From Pseudogemmobacter bohemicus (GTDB taxonomy: Bacteria > Pseudomonadota > Alphaproteobacteria > Rhodobacterales > Rhodobacteraceae), in assembly GCF_003290025.1 (NCBI RefSeq), contig NZ_QNHG01000001.1, positions 62,329 through 126,328 of the forward strand: a stretch of 64,000 bases of DNA, in the 5' to 3' direction. Shown here one piece after another: positions 17,143 to 26,124 of this stretch. The notes under the pieces were generated by a model. That model saw only the letters and a program-made list of their open reading frames with translations, did not search any database and was not told where the DNA came from. The position numbers and the translations under genes are program-made. Position 1 is the first letter of the stretch, and each line of letters starts with the position of its first letter.

Positions 17143-18372
17143 TTACCCGAGATATTTACTCATAACCAATGTGGCATTGGTGCCGCCGAACCCGAAACTG
17201 TTCGACAACACACCGTCGATTTCGACATTCTCACGAAGGCTGGTGACGATTTCTCCGGGCAGCAATTCGGGATCGGGGGTTTCCACATTGGCCGAGGCCG
17301 CGATGAAGCCCTTGTTCATCATAATCAGCGAATAGATTGCCTCATGCACGCCGGTCGCGCCAAGCGAATGGCCGGTCAGCGATTTGGTCGAGGCAACCGG
17401 CGGGGTCTTGCCCTCGCCAAAGACGCGGCGGATCGCCTTCATCTCGGTGATGTCGCCCACGCCGGTCGAGGTGCCGTGGCTGTTCAGATAGTCGATCCGG
17501 CGGCCCTGGGGCAGGGTGGAAAGCGCCAGTTTCATCGACCGCTCGCCGCCTTCGCCCGAGGGGGCCACCATGTCATAGCCATCCGAGGTCGCGCCGTAGC
17601 CGGTGACTTCGCCGTAGATCTTAGCCCCACGCGCCAAAGCATGGTTCAGCTCTTCCAGCACGACAAGACCACCGCCGCCCGCGATCACGAACCCGTCGCG
17701 ATTGGCATCATAGGTGCGCGAGGCGCGCTCGGGCGTGTCATTGTATTTCGACGACATCGCGCCCATCGCGTCAAACAGGCAGGACAGCGTCCAGTCCAGT
17801 TCCTCGCCGCCGCCGGCAAAGACGATATCCTGCTTGCCCATCTGGATCAGCTCTGCCCCATTGCCGATGCAATGCGCCGATGTCGAGCAGGCCGAGGTGA
17901 TCGAATAGTTCACGCCCTTGATTTTAAAGGGCGTCGCAAGGCAGGCCGAGGTCGTGGACGACATGCCCTTGGTCACGCCGAAGGGCCCGATCCGCTTGGG
18001 CGAGCCGGTTTCCGCAACGATGTTATGGGCCTTGAAAAACGACTTGGTCGAGGGGCCGCCGGAGCCGACGATGATCCCCGTCCGCTCATTCGAGATATCC
18101 CTTTCCTCAAGCCCGGAATCTTTGATCGCCTGGGCCATCGCGATGTAATTATAGGCCGCGCCATCGCCCATAAAGCGCAGGTCGCGCTTGTCGATATGGT
18201 CTTCTAACACGATATTCGGCTGACCATGCACCCGCGAGCGGAAGCCGCGCTCGGCATAGTCGGGGGCGAAAACGATGCCGGATTTTCCGGCGCGCAGGCT
18301 GGCTTCGACCTCGGCCACATCATTGCCGATGGGGGAGACGATGCCGAGGCCGGTGATGACGACGCGACGCAT
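17143..18372 (-). CDS. fabB: Beta-ketoacyl-ACP synthase I
   Basis: A 409-residue thiolase-fold condensing enzyme that elongates acyl-ACPs with malonyl-ACP and, with FabA, is needed for unsaturated fatty acids. The Cys-His-His triad is visible: the nucleophile in [14 protein letters not shown] near residue 163, His in [11 protein letters not shown], and His in [17 protein letters not shown]. The glycine-rich end [16 protein letters not shown] is canonical. It is 24 bp downstream of fabA, so the two are clearly cotranscribed. Confidence 0.96.
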   Translation of the reverse strand: MRRVVITGLGIVSPIGNDVAEVEASLRAGKSGIVFAPDYAERGFRSRVHGQPNIVLEDHIDKRDLRFMGDGAAYNYIAMAQAIKDSGLEERDISNERTGIIVGSGGPSTKSFFKAHNIVAETGSPKRIGPFGVTKGMSSTTSACLATPFKIKGVNYSITSACSTSAHCIGNGAELIQMGKQDIVFAGGGEELDWTLSCLFDAMGAMSSKYNDTPERASRTYDANRDGFVIAGGGGLVVLEELNHALARGAKIYGEVTGYGATSDGYDMVAPSGEGGERSMKLALSTLPQGRRIDYLNSHGTSTGVGDITEMKAIRRVFGEGKTPPVASTKSLTGHSLGATGVHEAIYSLIMMNKGFIAASANVETPDPELLPGEIVTSLRENVEIDGVLSNSFGFGGTNATLVMSKYLG

Positions 18373-18396
18373 ACGGTTTTTGTCCTTACCTTGAAG

Positions 18397-18906
18397 TCAG
18401 GAGGCCGAGAGGGCCACCTTCATGTCTTTCACCAGGTAGATGGTCTCGCCATCCGCCTCGACACGACCATCCGCCACACCCATGGTCAGGCGGCGGGTCT
18501 GCACCGCCTTGGTGAAATCTACGAAATAGCGGAGCATTTTGCGTTCGGGGCGCACCATGCCGGTGAGTTTGACCTCGCCCACGCCAAGCGCGTAGCCGCG
18601 TCCCTCCCAGCCGCGCCAGCCGAGGTTGAAGCCGGTCAGCTGCCACAGCCCGTCAAGGCCAAGACAGCCCGGCATGATCGGATTGCCGGGGAAGTGGCAG
18701 GCAAAGAACCAAAGGTCCGGGTTGATATCGAATTCGGCCACCACATGGCCCTTGCCATATTCGCCGCCATCTTCCGAAATCCCGGTGATGCGGTCCATCA
18801 TCAGCATAGGCGGCTCGGGCAGCTGGGCGTTGCCGGGGCCAAACAATTCGCCTCTTGCACAGGCGAGCAGGTCATCCCGGTCGAATTTATTCGGATAACG
18901 CCCCAT
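18397..18906 (-). CDS. fabA: 3-hydroxydecanoyl-ACP dehydratase/isomerase
   Basis: A 169-residue hot-dog-fold enzyme that dehydrates 3-hydroxydecanoyl-ACP and isomerises trans-2- to cis-3-decenoyl-ACP, the branch point of anaerobic-type unsaturated fatty acid synthesis. The catalytic His is in [15 protein letters not shown] and the catalytic Asp in [14 protein letters not shown], about 14 residues apart as in FabA. It is the first gene of the fab operon. The 266-bp region to irr is divergent and should hold both promoters. Confidence 0.97.
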   Translation of the reverse strand: MGRYPNKFDRDDLLACARGELFGPGNAQLPEPPMLMMDRITGISEDGGEYGKGHVVAEFDINPDLWFFACHFPGNPIMPGCLGLDGLWQLTGFNLGWRGWEGRGYALGVGEVKLTGMVRPERKMLRYFVDFTKAVQTRRLTMGVADGRVEADGETIYLVKDMKVALSAS

Positions 18907-19172
18907 AATCTCCCCGTTCTGTCTTTAGTTTCACAACTTTCCTCTAACAGAGGCGACAAACATAGGGCAAGGGTGCAGCGCATGCGAGGGGGGCTGCGGC
19001 ATTTTGGCGGTTTTCAATTGAATCCCTGGGCCGCAACACCTTATATTCGCGTCAGCAACGCCCGTATGACATGAGGCGGTGTCGCGCATTTCCGGTGCCT
19101 CTCCTGCATTTCACAGGGGTGGCGTCTCCGGGAGGGAGGCGTGACGCTGTGACACAGCCGGGCAGGAGCAGG

Positions 19173-19607
19173 ATGGATATGGTGCAGACCACAGAAGACC
19201 GGGCTCAGGAAAGAGCATCAGACTGGCTGCAACGCGGGGGGCTTCGCCCGACGCGGCAGCGGCTCGCGCTGGCCAGCCTGCTGGTCGGTGACGGCGAGGA
19301 CCGCCATGTCACCGCCGAAAGCCTGTTCGAGATGGCCGGCTGCGCGCAGGAAAAAGTCAGCCTTGCCACCGTCTACAACACGCTGCGCGCCTTTTGCGAT
19401 GCCGGTCTGATGAATGAGATCGTGGTCGACGGCGCTCGCAGCTATTTCGACACCAGGATCGACGATCACCCGCATTTCTACTGGGAAGACAGTGCGGTTC
19501 TGACCGATGCTCCGAAGGAAGAGCTGGAACTCGCCCGCATCCCCGAGCCGCCCGCCGGCACCGAGGTCAGCCGCGTCGATGTGGTGATCCGCCTGCGCCG
19601 CCGCTGA
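19173..19607 (+). CDS. irr: Iron response regulator Irr (Fur family)
   Basis: A 144-residue Fur-superfamily regulator of the alphaproteobacterial Irr branch, which senses haem status and represses or activates iron and haem genes. The winged helix spans LRPTRQRLALASLL to KVSLATVYNTLRAFCDAGLM. The histidine motif DDHPHFYWED near residue 108 corresponds to the haem-responsive HxH region of Irr. No N-terminal haem regulatory motif of the Bradyrhizobium type is seen. Two ATGs are possible (19173 and 19179); an AGGAG at 19164 serves either. It is divergent from fabA. Confidence 0.88.
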   Translation: MDMVQTTEDRAQERASDWLQRGGLRPTRQRLALASLLVGDGEDRHVTAESLFEMAGCAQEKVSLATVYNTLRAFCDAGLMNEIVVDGARSYFDTRIDDHPHFYWEDSAVLTDAPKEELELARIPEPPAGTEVSRVDVVIRLRRR

Positions 19608-19683
19608 GCCTTTTCGGCTGAGTGTGCTGGCCGGCTGAGATTTTGGCAGCATGAGCATTTTGGCGGGGGCGGGTGATCCCGGC

Positions 19684-20457
19684 TCAGCCGCCGATCAGTG
19701 TGCCTCTGGATTTCAGCGCATTCAGCCAGAACAGCCCCTGTGCCGTGCCGCGCGCCGGGCGGTATTCCGCCCCGATCCAGACATTCTCCAGCTGCGCCAC
19801 CTCATCGCAAAGATCGGGCAGCGAAAAGCCACCGCCGCCGGGCTCGTTCCTGGCCGGGAAGCCGGCGATCTGCACATGGCGAATGCGCGCGCGGTGATCG
19901 GCCCAGACGCTGGCCGCATCACCATGCAACCGCGCCGCATGCCAGATGTCGAATTGCAGCCCGATCTTCGGATTGCCGAGATCGTCGATGATCCGCGCCG
20001 CCTGGTCGTAATCATTAAGGAAATAGCCCGGCATATCGTCGGGGTTCAGCGGCTCGATCACCAGGGTCAGATCGGGCGCCTGTTCCGAGGCCCAGGCGAG
20101 ATTGGCGGTGAACACCGCTTCGGCCTGCGGACCGCGCGCCACACCGGCCATCACATGCACCGAAGGAACACGCAGTCGCGTCGCATAATCGGCTGCGTGC
20201 AGAAAGCCGTCTCGGAAGGTCTGCTCGTCACCCGGGCGGGCCGCGAAACCGCGATCCCCCGAGGTCCAGTCGCCGGGCGGCGTGTTGATCAGCACCAGCG
20301 GCATATCCCCAAGCGCACGTTCCCAGTCGGCGACCGGGTGATCATAAGGGAACAGCACCTCGACCCCGTCAAACCCGGTGCGCCGCGCCCAGTCAGGGCG
20401 GTCCAGCATGGGAACCTCGGTGAAGAGCAGCGTCAGATTGGCAGCAAAGCGGGACAT
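19684..20457 (-). CDS. hyi: Hydroxypyruvate isomerase (TIM-barrel, Hyi family)
   Basis: A 257-residue sugar-phosphate-isomerase-like TIM barrel converting hydroxypyruvate and tartronate semialdehyde. Metal-site segments include LVIEPLNPDDMPGYFL (Glu), GLQFDIWHAARLHGD (Asp/His), HVQIAGFPARNEPG and the terminal Glu in WIGAEYRPA. The N-terminus AANLTLLFTEVPMLDR is typical of Hyi. No glyoxylate carboligase or tartronate reductase gene is adjacent. It follows the DUF1285 gene by nine bases, so they are cotranscribed. Confidence 0.85.
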   Translation of the reverse strand: MSRFAANLTLLFTEVPMLDRPDWARRTGFDGVEVLFPYDHPVADWERALGDMPLVLINTPPGDWTSGDRGFAARPGDEQTFRDGFLHAADYATRLRVPSVHVMAGVARGPQAEAVFTANLAWASEQAPDLTLVIEPLNPDDMPGYFLNDYDQAARIIDDLGNPKIGLQFDIWHAARLHGDAASVWADHRARIRHVQIAGFPARNEPGGGGFSLPDLCDEVAQLENVWIGAEYRPARGTAQGLFWLNALKSRGTLIGG

Positions 20458-20466
20458 ATAGGGGGA

Positions 20467-21081
20467 TCAGGCCAGTTCTGAGGATCTTATGACGGGAAAG
20501 AACAGCCCCGAAGACCAGAGGCCAAACCAGCTATCCCCGTCATGTGGTTCATGGCAACCGAAATCCACCATCCGAAGAAAGCTTTTACGGTCTATTCTGG
20601 CCCAGAGCGCGGCATCCTCTTTACCGCGGATCAGGATATAGGGGGAGGGCTCGCCTGTTACCCCATCCCTTGCGATGCGCAGCGGATGAGCCGCCGAGGC
20701 AATCGCATTATCGCCGGTTTTCGTGGTGAAACGCAGCACCTGGTCGCGCCCCTGACCCTCTGCCTCGATATCGACCGCGAAAAGCGGTGCATCCTCGACG
20801 AGGATACCGACCTTTTCCACCGGGGTGACAAGGAAGTATTTGCCCTCTTCGCGTTTCAGAATCGACGAGAAAAGCCGCACCAGCGCCTCGCGCCCGATGG
20901 GTGTTCCAAGATAGAACCAGGTGCCGTCCCGCGCGATCCGCATGTCGAGATCGCCGCAAAAAGGCGGGTTCCACAGATGGACCGGCGGCAGCCCGCCTTT
21001 TTTCGAGGCGACGGCCGCAGCTGCCGCCAGGCCGTCGGCCGAGGGGCTTTGGGGGGCGCTTTTGTGATTCTGGTCCTGCAT
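20467..21081 (-). CDS. DUF1285 family protein
   Basis: A 204-residue DUF1285 protein, common in Alphaproteobacteria and of unknown function. Recognisable parts are PPVHLWNPPFCGDLDMRIAR, TPIGREALVRLFSSILKRE and DFGCHEPHDGDSWFGLWSSG near the C-terminus. The ATG at 21081 (MQDQNHKSAP) is chosen because upstream in-frame sequence is not family-like. A short low-complexity Ala-rich N-terminus precedes the domain. It is the first gene of a pair with hyi; any functional link is unproven. Confidence 0.85.
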   Translation of the reverse strand: MQDQNHKSAPQSPSADGLAAAAAVASKKGGLPPVHLWNPPFCGDLDMRIARDGTWFYLGTPIGREALVRLFSSILKREEGKYFLVTPVEKVGILVEDAPLFAVDIEAEGQGRDQVLRFTTKTGDNAIASAAHPLRIARDGVTGEPSPYILIRGKEDAALWARIDRKSFLRMVDFGCHEPHDGDSWFGLWSSGLFFPVIRSSELA

Positions 21082-21160
21082 GGTCCTCACCGGGTTTCCC
21101 CCCTTAATGTCGGGTCTTCGCCCCGCGATCACAAGGGCCGCCCGCTTCTGGCCGGTTTCG

Positions 21161-21276
21161 GAAGCCTCCGGCGGGGATATTTAGAGACAGATGAAATCAG
21201 GCGGTCTTTTTCTTTTCATCTGTCCTGAAATATCCCGGGGGTGAGCGGCAAAGCCGCGAGGGGGCAGGGCCCCCTC
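21161..21276 (+). repeat. Triple-hairpin intergenic repeat, copy A
   Basis: A ~116-bp element with nested arms GGGATATTT (21174-21182)/AAATATCCC (21228-21236) and GACAGATGAAA (21186-21196)/TTTCATCTGTC (21214-21224), then GCGGC-AAA-GCCGC and GGGGGC-AGG-GCCCCC. A second copy at 38814-38924 is nearly identical outside the central loop, in the same orientation. It lies between DUF1285 and the MoxR operon. Confidence 0.85.
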
Positions 21277-21416
21277 TTTCCACATATCACAGGCGGAACC
21301 TCGCGCCTCTGTCACGATCATTTGTGTCAAGTCGCCTTTTGGCATTTGTGGTCCGGTGGCGATTTCGTTCTAATGTGGCCGCTGACCTGTATGTGCCCAA
21401 TGGATGGAGCCCCTGA

Positions 21417-22433
21417 ATGACCGCAGCCCCCGCAGGAGATGTCGCGCTGGTGACCGAGATCGAGTCGCTTGGGGCAAAGCTCGGCGAGGCGCGTGCCTCG
21501 ATCGAGCGCCGGTTCATCGGTCAGGAAAAGGTGGTGGAGCTGGTGCTCTCAGCCCTGCTATGCGGCGGCCATGCGCTGCTTGTCGGGCTGCCGGGGCTGG
21601 GGAAGACGCGGCTGGTTGATACGCTGGGCACCGTGATGGGGCTGAACGCGAACCGCATCCAGTTCACCCCCGATCTGATGCCCGCCGATATCCTCGGCTC
21701 GGAAGTGCTCGAGACGGCGGCGGATGGCAGCCGCGCTTTCCGTTTCCTTGAAGGGCCGGTTTTCTGCCAGCTTTTGCTGGCGGATGAGATCAACCGCGCC
21801 TCGCCCCGGACGCAATCGGCACTCCTGCAGGCGATGCAGGAGAAAGAGGTCACCATTGCCGGCCAGCATCGGGCGCTTGGTCGCCCCTTCCATGTGCTGG
21901 CGACCCAGAACCCGATCGAGCAGGAGGGGACCTATCCGTTGCCCGAGGCGCAGCTGGACCGTTTCCTCGTTCAGGTCGATGTCGATTACCCGACCCGCGT
22001 GGTCGAGCGCGAGATCCTGCTTGCCACCACCGGCGCGAGCGAGGCCGATGCCACCCAGGTCTTTGATACCGCTCAGCTGATCCAGGCGCAGTCGGTCATT
22101 CGCCGCATGCCGGTGGGCGACAAGGTGGTCGAGGCGATTCTCGATCTTGTGCGCGCCTGCCGCCCGGGCGAGCCCGAGGGCCGCGATCTGAAAGACAGCC
22201 TGGCATGGGGGCCGGGGCCGCGTGCGGCGCAGGCGCTGATGCTGACCGTTCGTGCCCGGGCGCTGCTGCAGGGGCGGCTTGCACCGTCCATCGAGGATGT
22301 CGCGGCTTTGGCCCAGGCCACGCTGACGCATCGGATGGCGCTGTCCTTCGCCGCCCGTGCGCGGGGCGAGACGCTGCCGGCGGTGATTTCGCGCACCACC
22401 ACCCGCATCCTCGGGCTTGAGGCGGCTGCGTGA
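21417..22433 (+). CDS. MoxR-family AAA+ ATPase
   Basis: A 338-residue MoxR ATPase acting as a chaperone for metal or complex insertion with VWA/DUF58 partners. Walker A is GLPGLGKTRL near residue 57, Walker B is LLLADEINRASPRTQSALLQ, sensor 1 is VLATQNPIEQEGTYPLPEAQ followed by the arginine region LDRFLVQVDVDYP, and a C-terminal lid follows. It is the first gene of a four-gene operon and overlaps the DUF58 start in an ATGA-like junction. About 335 bp lie upstream (repeat copy A and the promoter). Confidence 0.93.
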   Translation: MTAAPAGDVALVTEIESLGAKLGEARASIERRFIGQEKVVELVLSALLCGGHALLVGLPGLGKTRLVDTLGTVMGLNANRIQFTPDLMPADILGSEVLETAADGSRAFRFLEGPVFCQLLLADEINRASPRTQSALLQAMQEKEVTIAGQHRALGRPFHVLATQNPIEQEGTYPLPEAQLDRFLVQVDVDYPTRVVEREILLATTGASEADATQVFDTAQLIQAQSVIRRMPVGDKVVEAILDLVRACRPGEPEGRDLKDSLAWGPGPRAAQALMLTVRARALLQGRLAPSIEDVAALAQATLTHRMALSFAARARGETLPAVISRTTTRILGLEAAA

Positions 22434-23296
22434 GCCTTAACCTCCAGAACCGGGCCGAGGCGCTTGGCCAGTCGCTGCCGCCTTTGCTGGCCGAGGCCGA
22501 GATGCTCGCGGCCACGTTGATGCTGGGCGAACATGGTCGCAGACGGTCGGGCCCGGGTGATGAGTTCTGGCAATATCGCGCCGCCCATCCCGGCGATCCG
22601 GCGCGGGCCATCGACTGGCGGCGTTCGGCGCGCTCGGACGGGCATTTCATCCGCGAACGCGAATGGCAGGCGGCGCAATCGGTGACGCTCTGGGTCGATC
22701 CGGCCAAAAGCATGGGTTTCACCGGCGGCAAGGACCGTCCGGCCAAGGGGGAACGCGCGCGCCTCCTGGCCCTCGCGCTGGCGGTTTTGCTGCTCAGGGG
22801 CGGCGAGCGGGTCGGGCTTGCGGGCCTCGCACAACCGCGCTCGGGACGCAACCAGATCGTGCGGCTGGCCGCGCGGCTGGCCGGAGAGCCCGAGGCGGGC
22901 GATTACGGCACGCCCGAGACCGCCGGCATGGTCGGCCATGGTCGCGCGGTGTTCGTCTCGGATTTCCTCGGGCCGATTGAACCGGTCGAGGCTGCCCTGG
23001 CGCGCGCGGCGGATCGTGGCGTCAAAGGCGCGTTATTGCAGGTGCTTGACCCGGCGGAAGAGGAATTCCCCTTTGATGGCCGGGTGATCTTTGAATCGAT
23101 GTCGGGCGCCATGCGGCATGAGACACAGCAGGCCGGCGAGCTGCGCGCCCGCTATCTGGCGCGGCTTGCGGAACGCAAAGACCGTCTCAGCCAGCTGGCC
23201 CGCGCGGTTGGCTGGCAGTTTTCCACTCACCATACCGGAGCCACGGCGCAATCCGCGCTTTTGTGGCTCTATCGCGCGCTGGAGGGCGGGCGCTGA
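22430..23296 (+). CDS. DUF58 domain protein (MoxR partner)
   Basis: A 288-residue DUF58 protein, a von Willebrand-type-A-like domain that typically works with MoxR ATPases. The family core RSGPGDEFWQYRAAHPGDPA is followed by IDWRRSARSDGHFIRERE near residue 60, and the VWA-like strand is SVTLWVDPAKSMGF. The usual DxSxS metal site is reduced to DPAKS, as often in DUF58. It has no obvious membrane segment. The start overlaps the moxR stop and its own stop overlaps the next ATG (ATGA), indicating translational coupling. Confidence 0.9.
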   Translation: MSLNLQNRAEALGQSLPPLLAEAEMLAATLMLGEHGRRRSGPGDEFWQYRAAHPGDPARAIDWRRSARSDGHFIREREWQAAQSVTLWVDPAKSMGFTGGKDRPAKGERARLLALALAVLLLRGGERVGLAGLAQPRSGRNQIVRLAARLAGEPEAGDYGTPETAGMVGHGRAVFVSDFLGPIEPVEAALARAADRGVKGALLQVLDPAEEEFPFDGRVIFESMSGAMRHETQQAGELRARYLARLAERKDRLSQLARAVGWQFSTHHTGATAQSALLWLYRALEGGR

Positions 23297-26124
23297 TGTT
23301 TATGATTGGCCCGGTCGGGTTTCTGACGCCCTGGATTCTCTGGGGGCTCATCGCATTGCCGGTGCTGTGGTTCCTGCTGCGCGCAGTACCGCCGGCGCCG
23401 ATCCGCCGCCGTTTTCCCGGCGTTGCGCTGCTTCTGGGCCTCAGGGATGAGGATGCCGAGACCGACCGCACGCCCTGGTGGCTGCTGGCTCTCAGGATGC
23501 TGGCCGTGGCGGCGGCGATCATCGGCTTTGCCGGGCCGGTGCTGAACCCCGAGCAAAAGCCGGGCGGCAATGCGCCGCTGCTTTTGGTGCTGGATGGCGG
23601 CTGGGCCGATGCCCGCGACTGGGCCCGCCGGATCGAGCGCGCGACGATGGTGCTGGATGATGCCGGTCGCGCCGGGCGCCGGGTGGCGGTGATCCGGCTG
23701 ACCGACACCCCGCAGGAGATCACCTTCCGCGCCGCTGATGACTGGAGGGGGCGGCTCTCTGTGCTGGAGCCCGCGCCCTGGCTGCCGCAGGATGCCAGCG
23801 CCTGGACCGAATTCTTCCCCTCCGAGAATTTCGATACGCTCTGGATTTCCGACGGGCTGGACCATGAGGGGCGCGCCATGCTGGCCGATTTGTTCGCGGA
23901 TAAGGGTCAGCTGACCGTGCTGACCGGCGACGGGCCGGTATTCGCCCTGCATCCGCCGGGCTTTGCCGAGGGGGCGGTGCTGCTCTCGGCCTCGCGCCCC
24001 GGGGCTGGGGCGGCGACCGATATCGAGGTAACCGGCCGCGGCCCGGACCCTTCGGGGATTGAACGCGAACTGGCGCGGGCCACGATCCGTTTTGAAACGG
24101 GCCAGACCCGGGCCGAGGTTAAGCTGGATCTGCCGCCAGAGCTGCGCAACCGGGTGACCCGGTTCGAGATTGCCGGACTGCGTTCGGCCGGGGCAGTGAC
24201 GCTGACCGATGACAGTCTGAAGCGGCGCAAGGTGGCGCTGATCACCGCCGGCCCGCAGGCCGAGGGGCTGCAACTGCTGTCGCCACTGCATTACCTGCGC
24301 CAGGCGCTGGCGCCGGTTGCCGATCTGATCGAGGCGCCTGTCTCGACCGCGCTGCCGGCCAATCCGGATGCGGTGATCCTCGCAGATGTGGCGCGGCTGA
24401 CCTCGGGCGAAGAGGCGGCGCTGGTCGAATGGGTGGAAAAGGGCGGGCTGCTTTTGCGCTTTGCCGGGCCGCGCCTTGCCGCCTCGGATGTCAGCCGGTT
24501 CGAGGAAGACCCGCTGATGCCGGTGCGGCTGCGCGAAGGCGGTCGGTCGCTGGGCGGGGCGATGAGCTGGGGCGATGCCAAGGCGCTGGCGCCTTTCCCG
24601 GAAGGCAGCCCGTTCTTTGGTCTGCCTTTGCCGGGAGATGTCCAGGTGGCCGAACAGGTGCTGGCCCAGCCCGATCCCGATCTGGCGGAACGCACCATCG
24701 CCGCGCTGGATGATGGCACGCCGCTGGTGACGCGAAAATTCATGGGTGAGGGCCAGGTCGTGCTGGTCCATGTCACCGCCAATGCGGAATGGTCGACCTT
24801 GCCGCTTTCGGGCCTTTTCGTGCAGATGCTGGAGCGGCTCGCGATCTCGACCCGTCCCGCCTTGCCCGGTATGCGGGAACTTGCGGGGCAGATCTGGGTG
24901 CCCGAGGTCACGCTGAATGCCTGGGGCGAAGAGCGCGACGCGGGCGAGGTGGCCGGCGTTCCGGGCGAAGAGCTTGCGGTTGCGATGGAAAGCGGCCCCG
25001 GCCCCGCCAATCCTCCGGGGCTTTATGCCGGGGCCGACCGCCGGGTGGCGCTGAATGTGGTGGCGCCCGAGACCACATTGACGCTTGCCGAATGGCCTGC
25101 ATCGGCCCAGGTTTCAGGGCTTGCCGCCGAGCCCGAGCAATCGCTGAAAGGCGGGTTCCTGACGGCGGCGTTGGCCGCATTGCTGGTTGATATCCTCGCC
25201 TCGCTCTGGCTGGCCGGGCGCCTTTCGGGCTTTCGTCGCGGGATGGCGATGCTGGCAGTGGCGGCGCTTGCCGGGCTGGCGGCGCCCGACGCCCGCGCGC
25301 AGGAAACGACCGATATCCCCGCACCGCCGCAGCTGCCGGGCGCTGACCCGGACGCGCCGCAACCCGGCGACGATTTCGCGATCCGCGCCACCAATGGCGT
25401 CTCGCTCGCCTATGTGAAGACCGGCGATGCCGATATCGACGAGACCTCCGAGCTTGGCCTTGCGGGTCTTGGGGACCGGTTGTGGGAGCGCACCTCGATC
25501 GAGCCGGAATACCCGACCGGCATCGACCTGGAGGCCGATGAGATCGCGTTTTTCCCCTTCCTCTACTGGCCGGTGACCGCCGATGCGCCGACACCGTCGG
25601 ATGCGGCCTATGCGAAGCTGAACCAGTTCCTGCGCACGGGCGGCATGATTCTGTTCGACACCCGCGACGCCAATGTGGCGAGTTTTGGGGGCGGCACTCC
25701 GGAAGGCCAGGCGCTGCAACGGATCGCCGCCGGCCTCGACATCCCGGCGCTGGAGCCGGTGCCCGAGGATCACGTCCTGACCCGCACCTTCTATCTCTTG
25801 CAGTCTTTTCCCGGCCGCTGGGCCGAGGGCACGATCTGGGTCGAGGCCGCACCTGGTGACGCCGCCCAGGACGAGGGCGTGCCGTTTCGCAACCTCAATG
25901 ACGGGGTGACGCCGGTGGTGATCGGCGGCAATGACTGGGCAGCGGCCTGGGCCACCGATGAAAACGGCGTGCCGCTTTTGCCGGTCGGGCGCGGTGCCGC
26001 CGGCGAGCAGCAGCGCGAGCTGGCCTGGCGCTTTGGCATCAATCTGATCATGCATGTGCTGACCGGCAATTACAAATCCGACCAGGTCCATGTGCCTGCG
26101 CTTCTTGAAAGGCTGGGTCAATGA
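23296..26124 (+). CDS. BatA-domain/DUF4159 membrane protein
   Basis: A 942-residue membrane protein. The N-terminus has the BatA/aerotolerance pattern: a hydrophobic helix (VGFLTPWILWGLIALPVLWF), a cytoplasmic stretch and a second helix near residue 70. A glutamine-amidotransferase-like fold with VEWVEKGGLLLRFAGPRL lies in the middle. Two more helices near 640-680 (AALAALLVDILASLWLAG and MAMLAVAALAGLAAP) lead into a periplasmic DUF4159 domain with ATNGVSLAYVKTGD and GGMILFDTRDANVASF. It is presumed to act with the MoxR/DUF58 pair in envelope or stress physiology; the molecular role is unknown. It overlaps both neighbours in the operon. Confidence 0.88.
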   Translation: MFMIGPVGFLTPWILWGLIALPVLWFLLRAVPPAPIRRRFPGVALLLGLRDEDAETDRTPWWLLALRMLAVAAAIIGFAGPVLNPEQKPGGNAPLLLVLDGGWADARDWARRIERATMVLDDAGRAGRRVAVIRLTDTPQEITFRAADDWRGRLSVLEPAPWLPQDASAWTEFFPSENFDTLWISDGLDHEGRAMLADLFADKGQLTVLTGDGPVFALHPPGFAEGAVLLSASRPGAGAATDIEVTGRGPDPSGIERELARATIRFETGQTRAEVKLDLPPELRNRVTRFEIAGLRSAGAVTLTDDSLKRRKVALITAGPQAEGLQLLSPLHYLRQALAPVADLIEAPVSTALPANPDAVILADVARLTSGEEAALVEWVEKGGLLLRFAGPRLAASDVSRFEEDPLMPVRLREGGRSLGGAMSWGDAKALAPFPEGSPFFGLPLPGDVQVAEQVLAQPDPDLAERTIAALDDGTPLVTRKFMGEGQVVLVHVTANAEWSTLPLSGLFVQMLERLAISTRPALPGMRELAGQIWVPEVTLNAWGEERDAGEVAGVPGEELAVAMESGPGPANPPGLYAGADRRVALNVVAPETTLTLAEWPASAQVSGLAAEPEQSLKGGFLTAALAALLVDILASLWLAGRLSGFRRGMAMLAVAALAGLAAPDARAQETTDIPAPPQLPGADPDAPQPGDDFAIRATNGVSLAYVKTGDADIDETSELGLAGLGDRLWERTSIEPEYPTGIDLEADEIAFFPFLYWPVTADAPTPSDAAYAKLNQFLRTGGMILFDTRDANVASFGGGTPEGQALQRIAAGLDIPALEPVPEDHVLTRTFYLLQSFPGRWAEGTIWVEAAPGDAAQDEGVPFRNLNDGVTPVVIGGNDWAAAWATDENGVPLLPVGRGAAGEQQRELAWRFGINLIMHVLTGNYKSDQVHVPALLERLGQ